From assembly GCF_024730785.1 (NCBI RefSeq), contig NZ_CP102830.1, forward strand, positions 3,286,001 to 3,350,000: a DNA stretch of 64,000 nucleotides, in the 5' to 3' direction. Each line of letters opens with the position of its first letter. Within the stretch, counting starts at the first letter, position 1. This document shows, piece by piece, positions 39,296 to 49,033 of this stretch. The translations under genes and the position numbers were made by a program. The notes under the pieces were generated by a model. The model was not told where the DNA came from. It saw only the letters and a program-made list of their open reading frames with translations, and ran no database searches. Source of the stretch: Pseudomonas sp. LS44 (lineage in GTDB: Bacteria; Pseudomonadota; Gammaproteobacteria; Pseudomonadales; Pseudomonadaceae).

Positions 39296-40840
39296 GTGAC
39301 TCTGCTCGCCGCCTTGCTGCTGCTCGGCAGCACCGCCGCTCTGGCCAGGCCGCCGGACGCGGCGCTGGTCCCCAGCACGACCCAAGAACTGCGCGAAGCC
39401 AAGACCTATACCGTTACCAGTGCACCGATCGAACCCTTGCACCTGGCCAAGCCCAAGCTGCCCGATCTGTCCGGCTACAGCGCCGCGGCGGTGCAGGCCA
39501 AGATCCAGCGCAGCAAGCCCGGCCGGATAACGCTGCGGCGCATGCTGAGGCAGGACGCGTTGAAGGAGTTCGTCGGCGGCAACAACCGCCTGGCCGAATG
39601 GGTCAGGCGCCAGCGCGGCATGCCGCAGGCAATCTTCATCGAGGGCGGTTACGTCAACCTCGCCGAGCTGGCGCAGAATTTGTCCAAGCAGTACTTCAGC
39701 CAGACCGCCAAGGGTGTGTATCTGGCGCGCCTGCCGATCGTGGTGGCGCAGGGCGCGACCCTGCATATCGACCGCCAGACCCTGCGCCTGTCGCAGGAGC
39801 GCGGCGCCTTCCTGGTCAATGACGGCAAGCTGTTCATCGAAGGCAGCCAGATCATCGGCTGGCGCGAGGCGGCCAACGCCGCGGCGAGCTTCCGCACGGC
39901 CAAGGAATTCCGTCCGTTCCTGCTGTCCTGGGGTGGCACCGAGACCTACATCGTCAACAGCACGGTGACCAGCCTTGGCTACGACGAGAGCAAGTCCTAC
40001 GGCCTGAATATCTCGCAGTACTCGCCGGACATGCGCAAGCGCATGGGCCGCGCCGCGCCACGCGGCTGGCTGATCGACTCGGAGTTCGTCGACCTGTGGT
40101 ACGGCTTCTATTGCTACGAAGCGCAGGACATCGTGGTCAAGGGCAACACCTACCGCGACAGCCTGATCTACGGCATCGACCCGCACGACCGTTCGCAGCG
40201 CCTGATCATCGCCGGCAACACCGTGCACGGCACCAAGAAAAAGCACGGCATCATCGTCTCCCGCGAGGTCAACGACAGCTGGATCTTCAACAACAAGAGC
40301 TACGACAACCAGCTCTCCGGCATCGTTCTCGACCGCAACAGCAGCAACAACCTGGTGGCCTACAACGAGGTGTACCAGAACCGTGCCGACGGCATCACCC
40401 TCTACGAAAGCTCGAACAACCTGCTGTGGGGCAATCGCGTCGTCGACAACGCGCGACACGGCATCCGCCTGCGCAACAGCGTGAACATCCGCCTGTACGA
40501 GAACCTCGCCGCCGGCAATGGGCTGAGCGGCATCTACGGGCACACCAAGGACCTCTCCGACACCGACCGCGACATCGCTCTCGACCCCTTCGACACCAAG
40601 GTGTCGATGATCGTGGTCGGCGGCAAGCTCGCCGGCAACGGCTCAAGCCCCTTGGCCATCGACTCGCCGCTGAGCGTCGAGCTGTATCGGGTCGACATGC
40701 TGATGCCGAGCAAGACCTCGGGCATCAGCCTCAGCGGCATCCTCGGCGAGCGCCAGGAAGAAATTCTCGACCTGCTGGTACGCCAGCAGAAAGCCGTGCT
40801 GATCGACCCGGTGGAAAGCCAGGCCGAACTCCAGCAGTGA
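39296..40840 (+). CDS. algG: Mannuronan C5-epimerase AlgG, copy 2, start re-created at repeat edge
   Basis: Second periplasmic epimerase. The beta-helix domain is complete, with YGIDPHDRS, GIIVSREVNDSW and the C-terminal region ending QAELQQ. The native ribosome-binding site and ATG at 38991 are out of frame behind repeats. The most plausible start is GTG at 39296, where the inserted palindrome itself supplies GGGAGAGGG just upstream. That gives 514 residues beginning with a short signal (TLLAALLLLGSTAALA) that lacks the usual basic n-region. A longer in-frame reading from 39182 adds 38 residues of repeat-encoded sequence. Expression or export may be reduced. Confidence 0.85.
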   Translation: MTLLAALLLLGSTAALARPPDAALVPSTTQELREAKTYTVTSAPIEPLHLAKPKLPDLSGYSAAAVQAKIQRSKPGRITLRRMLRQDALKEFVGGNNRLAEWVRRQRGMPQAIFIEGGYVNLAELAQNLSKQYFSQTAKGVYLARLPIVVAQGATLHIDRQTLRLSQERGAFLVNDGKLFIEGSQIIGWREAANAAASFRTAKEFRPFLLSWGGTETYIVNSTVTSLGYDESKSYGLNISQYSPDMRKRMGRAAPRGWLIDSEFVDLWYGFYCYEAQDIVVKGNTYRDSLIYGIDPHDRSQRLIIAGNTVHGTKKKHGIIVSREVNDSWIFNNKSYDNQLSGIVLDRNSSNNLVAYNEVYQNRADGITLYESSNNLLWGNRVVDNARHGIRLRNSVNIRLYENLAAGNGLSGIYGHTKDLSDTDRDIALDPFDTKVSMIVVGGKLAGNGSSPLAIDSPLSVELYRVDMLMPSKTSGISLSGILGERQEEILDLLVRQQKAVLIDPVESQAELQQ

Positions 40841-40851
40841 GGACAATCGCC

Positions 40852-42297
40852 ATGCAAGCACACAACCGAATGGGTCACTGGATACGCCTGGCGCCGCTGG
40901 CCCTGACTTTGTTCGCCGCCAACGCAGTGCTGGCGGAAAACCCGCCGCTGGCCCCGGCCTACCAGGCCAAGCCCTGCTGCAACCTATGCCCAGCGGCGCA
41001 CGATGCCAGCCGCTACACCAGCAACTACCAGAAGAACTTCATCACCCTGGTGCAGGCCCAGGGCGACTGGCTGTTCCGCACCCGCGAAGATCTGCGCACC
41101 GAGTTCGACACCACCCCGGCCGGCTACCGCCGCTTGCAACAGCTGCACGATGCCTTCCAGAGCAAGGGCATCGAACTGGTGCTGGTCTATCAACCGACCC
41201 GCGGCCTGGTCAATCGCGACAAGCTCAACCCGGCACAGATGGCCAGCTTCAACTATCAACGGGCGCTGACCAACTACCAGGCCATGCTCGGCCGCTTCGC
41301 GAAGATGGGCTACCACGTGCCGGACCTCTCGCCGCTGGCCGACGAGCAGGAAGAACACGCCTTCTACTTCCGCGGCGATCAGCACTGGACCCCTTACGGC
41401 GCGCAGCGCGTGGCCAAGCGCGTGGCCGCGACGATCAAGCAGCTGCCCGTCTACCAGGGCATCCCCAAGCGCGAGTTCGTCAGCGAGGTGATCGGCCGCA
41501 TGGGCAAGCGCGGCACCCTGCACAACGTCGCCGGCCAGCTGTGCGGCACCAGCTATGCCATCGAATACATAGACCAGTTCGCCACCGAACCGAAGGACGC
41601 GAGCGGCAGCGACGAGCTGTTCGGCGATACCGGCAACCCGCAAATCACCCTGCTCGGCACCAGCCAGAGCGGGCCGGACTACAACTTCGCCGGCTTCCTG
41701 CAGGAGTACATCGGTGCCGATGTGTTCAACGCCGCCGTCCCCGGTGGCGGCCTGGAAGGCGCGATGATCGAATACCTGGGCAGCCAGGAATTTCGCGACC
41801 ACCCACCGAAGATCCTGATCTGGGAACTCTCCCCGCTCTATCCCCTCGATCAGGACAGCAGCTACCGCCAGCTGTTCGCCTTGCTCGACAACGGCTGCGC
41901 CGACAAGCCAGCCGTGCTATCGGCCAAGACCAAGCTGCGCCCCGGCAGCAACGAGGTGCTGGTCAACGGCAGCAACGGCCTCAAGGACGTGCGCAACGGC
42001 CAATACCAGATGGACATCCGCTTCGCCGACACCTCGGTGAAGACCCTGCAGGCCACCCTCTGGTACCTCAACGGCCGGCGCGAGACGTTGAAGATCGAGA
42101 AGCCGAAAACCACCGAAACCGACGGCCGCTTCGCCTTCGAACTGCGCGCGGACCAGGACTGGGCCGACCAGACCCTGCTCTCCCTCGAGTTGCAAGGCCC
42201 GCCAGCGGGCAGCAAGCCGCTCGCGGTCGAGGCCAAGGTGTGTCAGCGCAACCGCTTCTCCGCCCCGGCGCAGCACACCGCCCAGGCCGAGCCATGA
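40852..42297 (+). CDS. algX: Alginate O-acetyltransferase AlgX, copy 2
   Basis: Second AlgX, 481 residues from ATG 40852, after GAGGA. The signal peptide ends near AVLAE, and the mature start carries the CCNLC cysteines. Asp/His are in [12 protein letters not shown] and the Ser motif is LLGTSQSG, where copy 1 has GTSHSG. The C-terminal carbohydrate-binding module is present, and the last ~12 residues differ from copy 1. A much longer in-frame reading that starts inside algG is an artefact of GC-rich codon use. Confidence 0.94.
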   Translation: MQAHNRMGHWIRLAPLALTLFAANAVLAENPPLAPAYQAKPCCNLCPAAHDASRYTSNYQKNFITLVQAQGDWLFRTREDLRTEFDTTPAGYRRLQQLHDAFQSKGIELVLVYQPTRGLVNRDKLNPAQMASFNYQRALTNYQAMLGRFAKMGYHVPDLSPLADEQEEHAFYFRGDQHWTPYGAQRVAKRVAATIKQLPVYQGIPKREFVSEVIGRMGKRGTLHNVAGQLCGTSYAIEYIDQFATEPKDASGSDELFGDTGNPQITLLGTSQSGPDYNFAGFLQEYIGADVFNAAVPGGGLEGAMIEYLGSQEFRDHPPKILIWELSPLYPLDQDSSYRQLFALLDNGCADKPAVLSAKTKLRPGSNEVLVNGSNGLKDVRNGQYQMDIRFADTSVKTLQATLWYLNGRRETLKIEKPKTTETDGRFAFELRADQDWADQTLLSLELQGPPAGSKPLAVEAKVCQRNRFSAPAQHTAQAEP

Positions 42298-42307
42298 GGA
42301 CGCCGTG

Positions 42308-43420
42308 ATGCGTGCCCAACGCCTGCTGCTCAGCCTCCTGACTTGCACCCTGTTCGCTACCGGCACGGTGCAAGCCGCCGGGCTGGTGCCGCCGCCCGGC
42401 TATTACGCCGCGATCGAGCAGGACAAAAAAGCCGAGCCCCAGGCCTGTGCGCTGGCGACGCCGACGCCCTATACCGACGCCCTGGTGTTCCGCAGCAAGT
42501 ACGAAGGCTCGGGCCAGGCGCGCGCCACCCTCAACCGCGAAGCCGAAAAGGACTTTCGCGAGAAGACCAAAGCCATCAACGAACTCGAGCGCGGGGTCAA
42601 CAAGCAGGTGATGCGCTACATGCAGGACAGTCACCCGCAAAGCCTGCAATGCACCCTGCAATGGCTTACGGCCTGGGCGCAGGCCAACGCGCTGCTGTCC
42701 ACCGACTACAACCACACCGGCAAATCGATGCGCAAATGGGCGTTGGGCAGTCTCTCGTCGGCCTGGCTGCGCCTCAAGTTCAGCGAATCGCAACCGCTTA
42801 CGCCGTACGCGCCGCAGAGCCAGCAGATCGAAGCCTGGTTCGCCGAAGTGGCCGAACAGACGGTCAAGGACTGGAGCGACCTGCCGCTCCAGCAGATCAA
42901 CAACCACTCCTACTGGGCCGCCTGGTCGGTGATGGCCACAGCGGTGGTGACTGACCGCCGCGATCTGTTCGATTGGTCGGTGCAGCAATTCCAGGTAGCC
43001 GCCGGCCAGGTCGACAGCGACGGCTTTCTGCCCAACGAATTGAAGCGCCAGAAACGCGCGCTCGACTACCACAACTATGCCCTGCCGCCGCTGGCGATGA
43101 TCGCCGCGTTCGCCCAAGCCAACGGCGTGGACCTGCGCGACGACCACGACCAAGCGCTGCGCCGCGTGGCCGAGCGGGTCATGCAGGGCATTGCCGATCC
43201 GCAAGCCTTCGTCACCAAAGTCGGCAAGAGCCAGAAAATTCCCGACCTCGACGAAGCCGGCAAATTCGCCTGGCTGGAGCCGTACTGCACGCTGTACCGC
43301 TGCAGTGCCGAGACGTTGAAGTGGAAGCAGTCGATGCAACCGCTGAAAAACTTTCGCCTCGGTGGCGACCTCACCCAGCTGTTCGAGCCCAAGGCGGAGG
43401 AGAAGGAAAAGAAAGGCTGA
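42308..43420 (+). CDS. algL: Alginate lyase AlgL, copy 2
   Basis: Second periplasmic family-5 lyase, 370 residues, with a normal signal peptide ([19 protein letters not shown], cleavage near TVQAAG) and no inserted element. The mature start [24 protein letters not shown] and [11 protein letters not shown] match copy 1. ATG 42308 has GAGGA upstream; the adjacent GTG at 42305 is in frame but less likely. This copy shows what the N-terminus of copy 1 should look like. Confidence 0.95.
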   Translation: MRAQRLLLSLLTCTLFATGTVQAAGLVPPPGYYAAIEQDKKAEPQACALATPTPYTDALVFRSKYEGSGQARATLNREAEKDFREKTKAINELERGVNKQVMRYMQDSHPQSLQCTLQWLTAWAQANALLSTDYNHTGKSMRKWALGSLSSAWLRLKFSESQPLTPYAPQSQQIEAWFAEVAEQTVKDWSDLPLQQINNHSYWAAWSVMATAVVTDRRDLFDWSVQQFQVAAGQVDSDGFLPNELKRQKRALDYHNYALPPLAMIAAFAQANGVDLRDDHDQALRRVAERVMQGIADPQAFVTKVGKSQKIPDLDEAGKFAWLEPYCTLYRCSAETLKWKQSMQPLKNFRLGGDLTQLFEPKAEEKEKKG

Positions 43421-43913
43421 ACGGTGGATCGCCACCCGGTGGATAACGTTTCGCGGTCATCCACCGGGTGGCGATCGATCCTCATGAATTGGATGAACCG
43501 TTCGTAGCGCGTAGCCCGGATGAAATCCGGGGAAAGTCATCACCAGCCTTCCCGGATTTCATCCGGGCTACGAAGCTACCGAGATCAGTCCCCTCTCCCA
43601 CGGGTGGGAGAGGGTTAGGGCGGCCCGCGTAGGGAGAGGGAAAAGGCTCAAGCGCAACTCGCCAACCCAACCCTCTCCCCCAGCCCCTCTCCACTAGGCG
43701 TGCCCCCGTAACGGGAGAGGGGAGCAAAGCGGCGCCGTAAGTATGTCCGAGCGATGTACGTTCCGGCCTCCGAGATCAGGCCGTACCGGATGAAATCCGG
43801 GAGCACCACCCCACCCGCACAGCAGATGCGAACGGGCGCCACATCCTTAGCGACAACCGGGGAGAAACAGCTGGGCCTGCGGGCCCTGACAGTTCTTCAG
43901 CGGAGAAACGCGG
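43421..43913. repeat. Repeat-filled gap between algL and algI, copy 2
   Basis: About 490 bp without a gene. It includes a GGATCGCCACCCGGTGGAT…ATCCACCGGGTGGCGATC inverted repeat (about 43425–43478), a GTAGCCCGGATGAAATCC…GGATTTCATCCGGGCTAC unit (43511–43571), CCCTCTCCC/GGGAGAGGG hairpins (43590–43724) and a further half unit near 43788. The final stretch before algI resembles copy 1. The repeats use the GATGAAATCC variant, whereas copy 1 mostly has GATGCAATCC. Confidence 0.8.
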
Positions 43914-45422
43914 ATGGTTTTCTCATCCAACGTGTTCCTGTTCCTGTTCTTGCCGACCTTTCTCGGCTTGTACTACTTGAGCGGGCCACGTTTTCACAAT
44001 CTGCTACTGCTGATCGCCAGCTACGTCTTCTACGCCTGGTGGCGGATCGACTTTCTCGCCCTGTTCGCCCTCGTCACCCTGTGGAATTTCTGGATCGGCC
44101 TCAAAGTTGGCGCCGCCGGGGTGCGCACGCCGCTGGCCAAGCGTTGGCTGATCCTCGGCGTAAGCTTCGATCTGGCCATCCTCGGCTATTTCAAATACGC
44201 CAACTTCGGCGTCGACAGCCTCAATACGCTGATTACCTCAATCGGCCTCGAGCCATTCATCATTACCCACGTGCTGCTGCCGATCGGGATCTCGTTCTAC
44301 ATCTTCGAATCGATCAGCTACATCATCGACGTCTACCGCGGCGACACCCCGGCTACCCACAAGCTGATCGACTTCGCAGCCTTCGTGGCGATCTTCCCGC
44401 ACCTGATCGCCGGCCCGGTGCTGCGCTTTCGCGATCTGGCCGGGCAATTCAACAACCGTACCCACACCCTCGATAAGTTCTCCGAGGGCTGCATGCGCTT
44501 CATGCAGGGCTTCATCAAGAAGGTCTTTATCGCCGACAGCCTGGCGCCGCTGGTCAGCCATTGCTTCGCCCTGGAAAACCCCAGCGCCGGCGACGCCTGG
44601 CTCGGCACCCTGGCCTACACCGCGCAGCTGTATTTCGACTTTTCCGGCTACAGCGACATGGCCATCGGTCTCGGCCTGATGATGGGCTTCCGCTTTCTGG
44701 AAAACTTCAAACAGCCTTATATCAGCCAGTCGATCACCGAATTCTGGCGGCGCTGGCATATCAGCCTGTCGACCTGGCTGCGCGATTACCTGTACGTCAG
44801 CCTCGGCGGCAATCGCGGTGGCACGTTCGCCACCTACCGCAACCTGTTCCTGACCATGCTGCTCGGCGGCCTGTGGCACGGCGCCAACATCACCTTCGTG
44901 TTGTGGGGCGCCTGGCACGGCATGTGGCTGGCCATCGAGCGGGCGTTGGGCGTGGATGCGGCGCCGCGGCGCTTCAATCCGTTGAAATGGGCGGCGACCT
45001 TCCTGATGGTGATTCTCGGCTGGGTGTTGTTCCGCGCCGAGAACCTGCATGTGGCCGCGCGCATGTACCAGGCGATGTTCAGCTTCGACTGGCAACTCTC
45101 CGAGCTGGGCAGCGCCGCCCTCAGCGATCTGCAAGTGGCGACGATGCTGATCGCCTACCTCAGCCTGGCCTTTTTCGGACTGCGCGACTTCTACACCAAG
45201 CCGCTCGCCAATGCGGCGCCCAAGGCCGCGGTCGACGACATCGCCAGCAACCCTGCCCCGGGTATTGCCGAGAGCCTGCCGGCGGCTTCCAGCACGGCAG
45301 TCCGCCTCGCCTCAAGCTGGACGGCCTACCTGCACTGGCCGCTGTTGCTCCTGCTGTTCGGCGCCTCGCTGTTGAAACTCTCGGCGCAGAGTTATTCGCC
45401 CTTCCTGTACTTCCAGTTCTGA
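43914..45422 (+). CDS. algI: Alginate O-acetylation MBOAT protein AlgI, copy 2
   Basis: Second MBOAT acetyl carrier, 502 residues, starting MVFSSNVFLFLFLP like copy 1. The active-site His is in GGLWHGANITFVLWGAWHG. Identity with copy 1 is very high through residues 1–400; the cytosolic/periplasmic loop before the last membrane segment (after YTKPLANAAPKAA) is shorter and diverged. The same GGAGAAACGCGG sequence precedes both starts. Confidence 0.95.
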   Translation: MVFSSNVFLFLFLPTFLGLYYLSGPRFHNLLLLIASYVFYAWWRIDFLALFALVTLWNFWIGLKVGAAGVRTPLAKRWLILGVSFDLAILGYFKYANFGVDSLNTLITSIGLEPFIITHVLLPIGISFYIFESISYIIDVYRGDTPATHKLIDFAAFVAIFPHLIAGPVLRFRDLAGQFNNRTHTLDKFSEGCMRFMQGFIKKVFIADSLAPLVSHCFALENPSAGDAWLGTLAYTAQLYFDFSGYSDMAIGLGLMMGFRFLENFKQPYISQSITEFWRRWHISLSTWLRDYLYVSLGGNRGGTFATYRNLFLTMLLGGLWHGANITFVLWGAWHGMWLAIERALGVDAAPRRFNPLKWAATFLMVILGWVLFRAENLHVAARMYQAMFSFDWQLSELGSAALSDLQVATMLIAYLSLAFFGLRDFYTKPLANAAPKAAVDDIASNPAPGIAESLPAASSTAVRLASSWTAYLHWPLLLLLFGASLLKLSAQSYSPFLYFQF

Positions 45423-45432
45423 GGGCGAACAC

Positions 45433-46581
45433 ATGAACCGATCCCTGCGCATTTTCTACTCCGCCCTGTTCCTCGCCCTGCTCCTGGTGCTCGGCGGCCT
45501 GTCGCTGCGCGCCTTCAGCGACTACAGCGTGCCGCCGGGCACCACCTGGCTCGACGGCAAATGGGCCAAGGCACTGGAAACCCGCTACGACGCGGAATTC
45601 CCGCTCAAGCGCCTGGGCACTAACCTGTGGGCCGCACTGGATTACACGCTGTTCGAGGAGGGCCGGCCGGGGGTGATTCTGGGGCGCCAGGACTGGCTGT
45701 TCAGTGACGAGGAATTCAAACCGGTGGCGCGCGGCGAGCAGCATATCGAGGACAACCTCAGGCTGATCCGCGGCGTCCAGCAGACCCTTGAGCAACGCGG
45801 CATCGAACTGCTGCTGGTCATCGTTCCGGCCAAGGCGCGGGTGTATCCGGAATACCTCGCCGAAGAACAGCCGGCCAGGCTGCAACGCGGGCTGTATCGA
45901 CGCTTCCACGCCGATCTGGCCAAGGCCGACATCGCCGCGCCCGACCTGCTCGCCATGCTGCAGCAGGGCAAAGCCAACACCGCGCTGTTCCTGCGCACCG
46001 ACACGCACTGGACCCCGCAAGGTGCCGAGTTGGTGGCCGCCCATCTGGCCCGCATCATTCAGCGGGAGGCGCCACTGTCCGGCGCGGCGCAGCAGTTCGT
46101 CACCGACATCGACGCGTCCCGGCCGTACCACGGTGACCTGACCCGCTTCCTGCCGCTCGACCCATTGTTCAGCAAGCTGCTGCCGCCGCCCGATCCGCTG
46201 CAAGTGCGCAGCACCCGCGCCGTCGACAGCGGACAGGCCGACGAAGCCGCGGCGCTGTTCGCCGACCTGCGCATTCCCCTCGTGTTGGTGGGTACCAGCT
46301 ACAGCGCCAATCCCAACTGGAACTTCCTCGGCGCGCTGCGCCAGGCGTTGGGCAGCGACCTGCTCAGCTATGCCGAGGACGGGCACGGACCGCTGTTACC
46401 GATGCTCAAGTACCTGCAAACCGATGCCTTCAAAGACTCGCCGCCACAGTTGGTGATCTGGGAATTTCCCGAGCGTTACCTGCCGATGGCGACTGACCTG
46501 AGCCAACTCGACCCACAGTCGGTCGAGCAGCTCAAAGCCGCCGCCGCGCCAGGTCAACGCCTGACTGCCACGGCCAAATGA
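45433..46581 (+). CDS. algJ: Alginate O-acetyltransferase-like protein AlgJ, copy 2
   Basis: Second AlgJ, 382 residues, with N-terminal membrane segment, Asp/His in LRTDTHWTPQGAE and Ser in LVGTSYSANPNWNF. It begins 10 bases after algI. Its C-terminal ~20 residues differ from copy 1. It should act with AlgI, AlgF and AlgX, and cross-pairing of parts between the two operons is likely since the interfaces look conserved. Confidence 0.95.
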   Translation: MNRSLRIFYSALFLALLLVLGGLSLRAFSDYSVPPGTTWLDGKWAKALETRYDAEFPLKRLGTNLWAALDYTLFEEGRPGVILGRQDWLFSDEEFKPVARGEQHIEDNLRLIRGVQQTLEQRGIELLLVIVPAKARVYPEYLAEEQPARLQRGLYRRFHADLAKADIAAPDLLAMLQQGKANTALFLRTDTHWTPQGAELVAAHLARIIQREAPLSGAAQQFVTDIDASRPYHGDLTRFLPLDPLFSKLLPPPDPLQVRSTRAVDSGQADEAAALFADLRIPLVLVGTSYSANPNWNFLGALRQALGSDLLSYAEDGHGPLLPMLKYLQTDAFKDSPPQLVIWEFPERYLPMATDLSQLDPQSVEQLKAAAAPGQRLTATAK

Positions 46582-46604
46582 TCCGCGCTAAGGAGAAACC
46601 ACCC

Positions 46605-47273
46605 ATGAAGAACTCCCCGCTGGCCAACTCATTCAATCGTCACCGCGCCATCGCCATCTGCACTTGGCTACTTGTCGGACTGTTCAGCTGGCAGGCCCAG
46701 GCCGCCGTCGACGCCGCGCTCTATGGGCCGTCTGCGCCAAAGGGGTCGACCTTCGTGCGCCTGTACAACGCCAGCAATCAGGAGGTCAGCGCCAACGTCG
46801 GCAACACCAAGCTCGATGACGTCGGCCCGCTGGCCAGCAGCGACTTCAGCTTCATGCCGGGCGGCAGTTATAGCGCGCAGGTCGGTGGCCAGACCGTGCC
46901 GGTCCAGCTCGATTCCGGACGCTATTACACCTTGGTCAGTCTGCCGGCCGGCCAGCCACGCCTGGTGGAGGAGAAACCCTACACCAACAAGCAAAAAGCC
47001 CTGCTGCGCGTGCAGAACCTCAGCAACACGCCACTCAGTCTGAAGACCGCCGACGGCAAGACCGCGGTGGTGGATAACGTCGCGCCGCAGGGTTCCGGCG
47101 ACCGCGAGATCAACCCGGTCAAGGTCAACCTGGCGCTGTACGACGGCGACAAGAAAGTCAGCGATCTCAAACCGGTGACGCTGGAACGCGGCGAGGTGGT
47201 GTGCCTGTACGTCACCGGCAGCACCGGCAAGCTCGCCCCGGTCTGGGTCAAGCGCCCGCGGGCGTCCAATTGA
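46605..47273 (+). CDS. algF: Alginate O-acetylation adaptor AlgF, copy 2
   Basis: Second AlgF, 222 residues from ATG 46605, with GGAG nine bases upstream. The signal peptide ends near WQAQAAV and the mature protein begins DAALYGPSAPKGSTFVRLYN. About 80% identical by eye to copy 1, among the most diverged pairs, with changes spread over the whole length. An in-frame ATG at 46578 overlaps the end of algJ and is not used. Confidence 0.93.
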   Translation: MKNSPLANSFNRHRAIAICTWLLVGLFSWQAQAAVDAALYGPSAPKGSTFVRLYNASNQEVSANVGNTKLDDVGPLASSDFSFMPGGSYSAQVGGQTVPVQLDSGRYYTLVSLPAGQPRLVEEKPYTNKQKALLRVQNLSNTPLSLKTADGKTAVVDNVAPQGSGDREINPVKVNLALYDGDKKVSDLKPVTLERGEVVCLYVTGSTGKLAPVWVKRPRASN

Positions 47274-47555
47274 ACATTCACAACGGTAGCGCCGTAGCCC
47301 GGATGAAATCTGGGGAAGTCATCACCGGCCCTCCCGGATTTCATCCGGGCTACGAGGCTGGCGGTTTGCACAAATCAGTCCCCTCGCCCTTCAGGGAGAG
47401 GGTTAGGGAGAGGGCAACGGCCGGTCGGAATTGTGGCCCCCGCCCTCTCCCCCGGCCCCTCTCCCTGAAGTGAGAGGGGAGAAAAAGCACCACAACACCG
47501 TCCCGCCGAATGCCGTGCGGGAGACTCTAAACCCACTGAAATCAGGAGAACCATC
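47274..47555. repeat. Repeat-filled gap between algF and algA, copy 2
   Basis: About 280 bp. It contains a GTAGCCCGGATGAAATC…GATTTCATCCGGGCTAC inverted repeat (47294–47353) followed by CCCTCTCCC/GAGAGGG hairpins (47380–47482). Copy 1 has only the second family at this junction. The last 20 bases carry CAGGAGAACC for algA, as in copy 1. Confidence 0.8.
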
Positions 47556-49001
47556 ATGATCCCGGTCATTCTTTCAGGCGGCAGCGGCTCACGGCTCTGG
47601 CCGCTCTCGCGCCGGCAGTTTCCCAAGCAGTTCCTCGCCCTCACCGGCGAGCACACCCTGTTCCAGCAGACCCTCGAACGCCTGGTCTTCGACGGCATGC
47701 AGGCGCCGCTGCTGGTCTGCAACAAGGATCACCGGTTCATCGTGCAGGACCAGCTCGCTGAGCTGAAACTCTCGATCCAAGGCATTTTGCTCGAACCGTT
47801 CGGTCGCAATACCGCGCCGGCGGTGGCCATCGCCGCCTTGCAACTGCTCAACGAGGGCCGTGACGCGCTGTTGCTGGTGCTGCCGTCCGATCATGTTTTG
47901 GAAGACCAGCAAGCGTTCAAACGCGCCCTGGCGCTGGCCACCATCGCCGCCGAAAACGGCGAGATGGTGCTGTTCGGCGTGCCGGCGAACAAACCGGAAA
48001 CCGGTTACGGCTATATCAAGGCGCATGCCGATCCCGGCTTGCCGAAGGGCATCAACCGGGTCGCCCAGTTCATCGAGAAGCCTGACGAGCAACGTGCCGC
48101 CCAGTTCGTCGCGTCCGGCGACTACTTCTGGAACAGCGGCATGTTTTTGTTCCGCGCCAGCCGCTTCCTCGATGAACTGAAGAAACACGAACCGGATATC
48201 TACGACACCTGCGTGCTGGCCCTGGAGCGCAGCAAGCGCAACGGCACGCACATCGATATCGACGAATCGACCTTTGCCTGCTGCCCGGAAAACTCCATCG
48301 ACTACGCGGTGATGGAGAAAACCTCGCGCGCTTGCGTGGTGCCGCTGGATGCCGGCTGGAGCGACGTCGGCTGCTGGTCATCGATCTGGGATGTGCACGA
48401 CAAGGATGCCGACGGCAACGTCACCATAGGCGATGTGATCGTCCAGGACAGCCACAACTGCCTGCTCCACGGTAACGGCAAGCTGGTCTCGGTGATCGGC
48501 CTGGAAAACATCGTGGTGGTGGAAACCAAGGACGCCATCATGATCGCCCGCAAGGACCGCGTGCAGGAGGTCAAACAGTTGGTCGAGAAGCTCCGCTCGC
48601 TCGACCGCAGCGAAGCGGAAAATCACTGTCAGGTCTTCCGCCCGTGGGGCTTTTACGACTCGGTGGATACCGGCGGGCGCTTTCAGGTCAAACACATCAC
48701 CGTCAACCCGGGCGCGCAGCTGTCGCTGCAGATGCACCATCACCGCTCGGAACACTGGATCGTGGTCTCCGGAACCGCCCAGGTGACCTGCGACGACCAG
48801 GTATTTTTGCTCACCGAAAACCAGTCGACCTACATCCCTATCGCCTCGGTGCACCGCCTGGCCAACCCCGGCAAGATCCCACTGGTGCTGATCGAGGTGC
48901 AGACCGGCAGTTATCTTGGCGAGGACGACATCACCCGCCTGGACGACGTCTACGGCCGCGGCGCGGAGATCGCCAAATCCGAGCTGCCCGGTTCGCGATG
49001 A
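47556..49001 (+). CDS. algA: Bifunctional phosphomannose isomerase / GDP-mannose pyrophosphorylase AlgA, copy 2
   Basis: Second AlgA, 481 residues, starting MIPVILSGGSGSRLWPLSRR. Pyrophosphorylase landmarks (FIEKPDEQRAAQF, NSGMFLFRASRFLDELKKH) and the cupin isomerase motif QMHHHRSEHWIVVSGTA are intact. It closes the second operon. Since one AlgA would be enough catalytically, its retention fits preservation of the operon as a unit or a dosage effect. Confidence 0.96.
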   Translation: MIPVILSGGSGSRLWPLSRRQFPKQFLALTGEHTLFQQTLERLVFDGMQAPLLVCNKDHRFIVQDQLAELKLSIQGILLEPFGRNTAPAVAIAALQLLNEGRDALLLVLPSDHVLEDQQAFKRALALATIAAENGEMVLFGVPANKPETGYGYIKAHADPGLPKGINRVAQFIEKPDEQRAAQFVASGDYFWNSGMFLFRASRFLDELKKHEPDIYDTCVLALERSKRNGTHIDIDESTFACCPENSIDYAVMEKTSRACVVPLDAGWSDVGCWSSIWDVHDKDADGNVTIGDVIVQDSHNCLLHGNGKLVSVIGLENIVVVETKDAIMIARKDRVQEVKQLVEKLRSLDRSEAENHCQVFRPWGFYDSVDTGGRFQVKHITVNPGAQLSLQMHHHRSEHWIVVSGTAQVTCDDQVFLLTENQSTYIPIASVHRLANPGKIPLVLIEVQTGSYLGEDDITRLDDVYGRGAEIAKSELPGSR

Positions 49002-49033
49002 GGGTGGCGTGTGCACTTACCTTGCTTTTTTCT

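Noticed and set aside
40096..40851. A 733-codon plus-strand frame that runs from inside algG copy 2 into algX copy 2, suggesting a fusion
   Set aside because: The first 252 codons are an out-of-frame reading of algG, rich in Arg/Gln/Pro as expected for shifted GC-rich DNA. A normal ribosome-binding site and ATG for algX occur at 40852.
24090..41720. AlgX Ser motif GTSHSG in copy 1 against GTSQSG in copy 2 as a sign of a dead enzyme
   Set aside because: The related AlgJ motif is GTSYSA, so that position varies in the family. The Ser residues and the Asp/His pair are kept in both AlgX copies.
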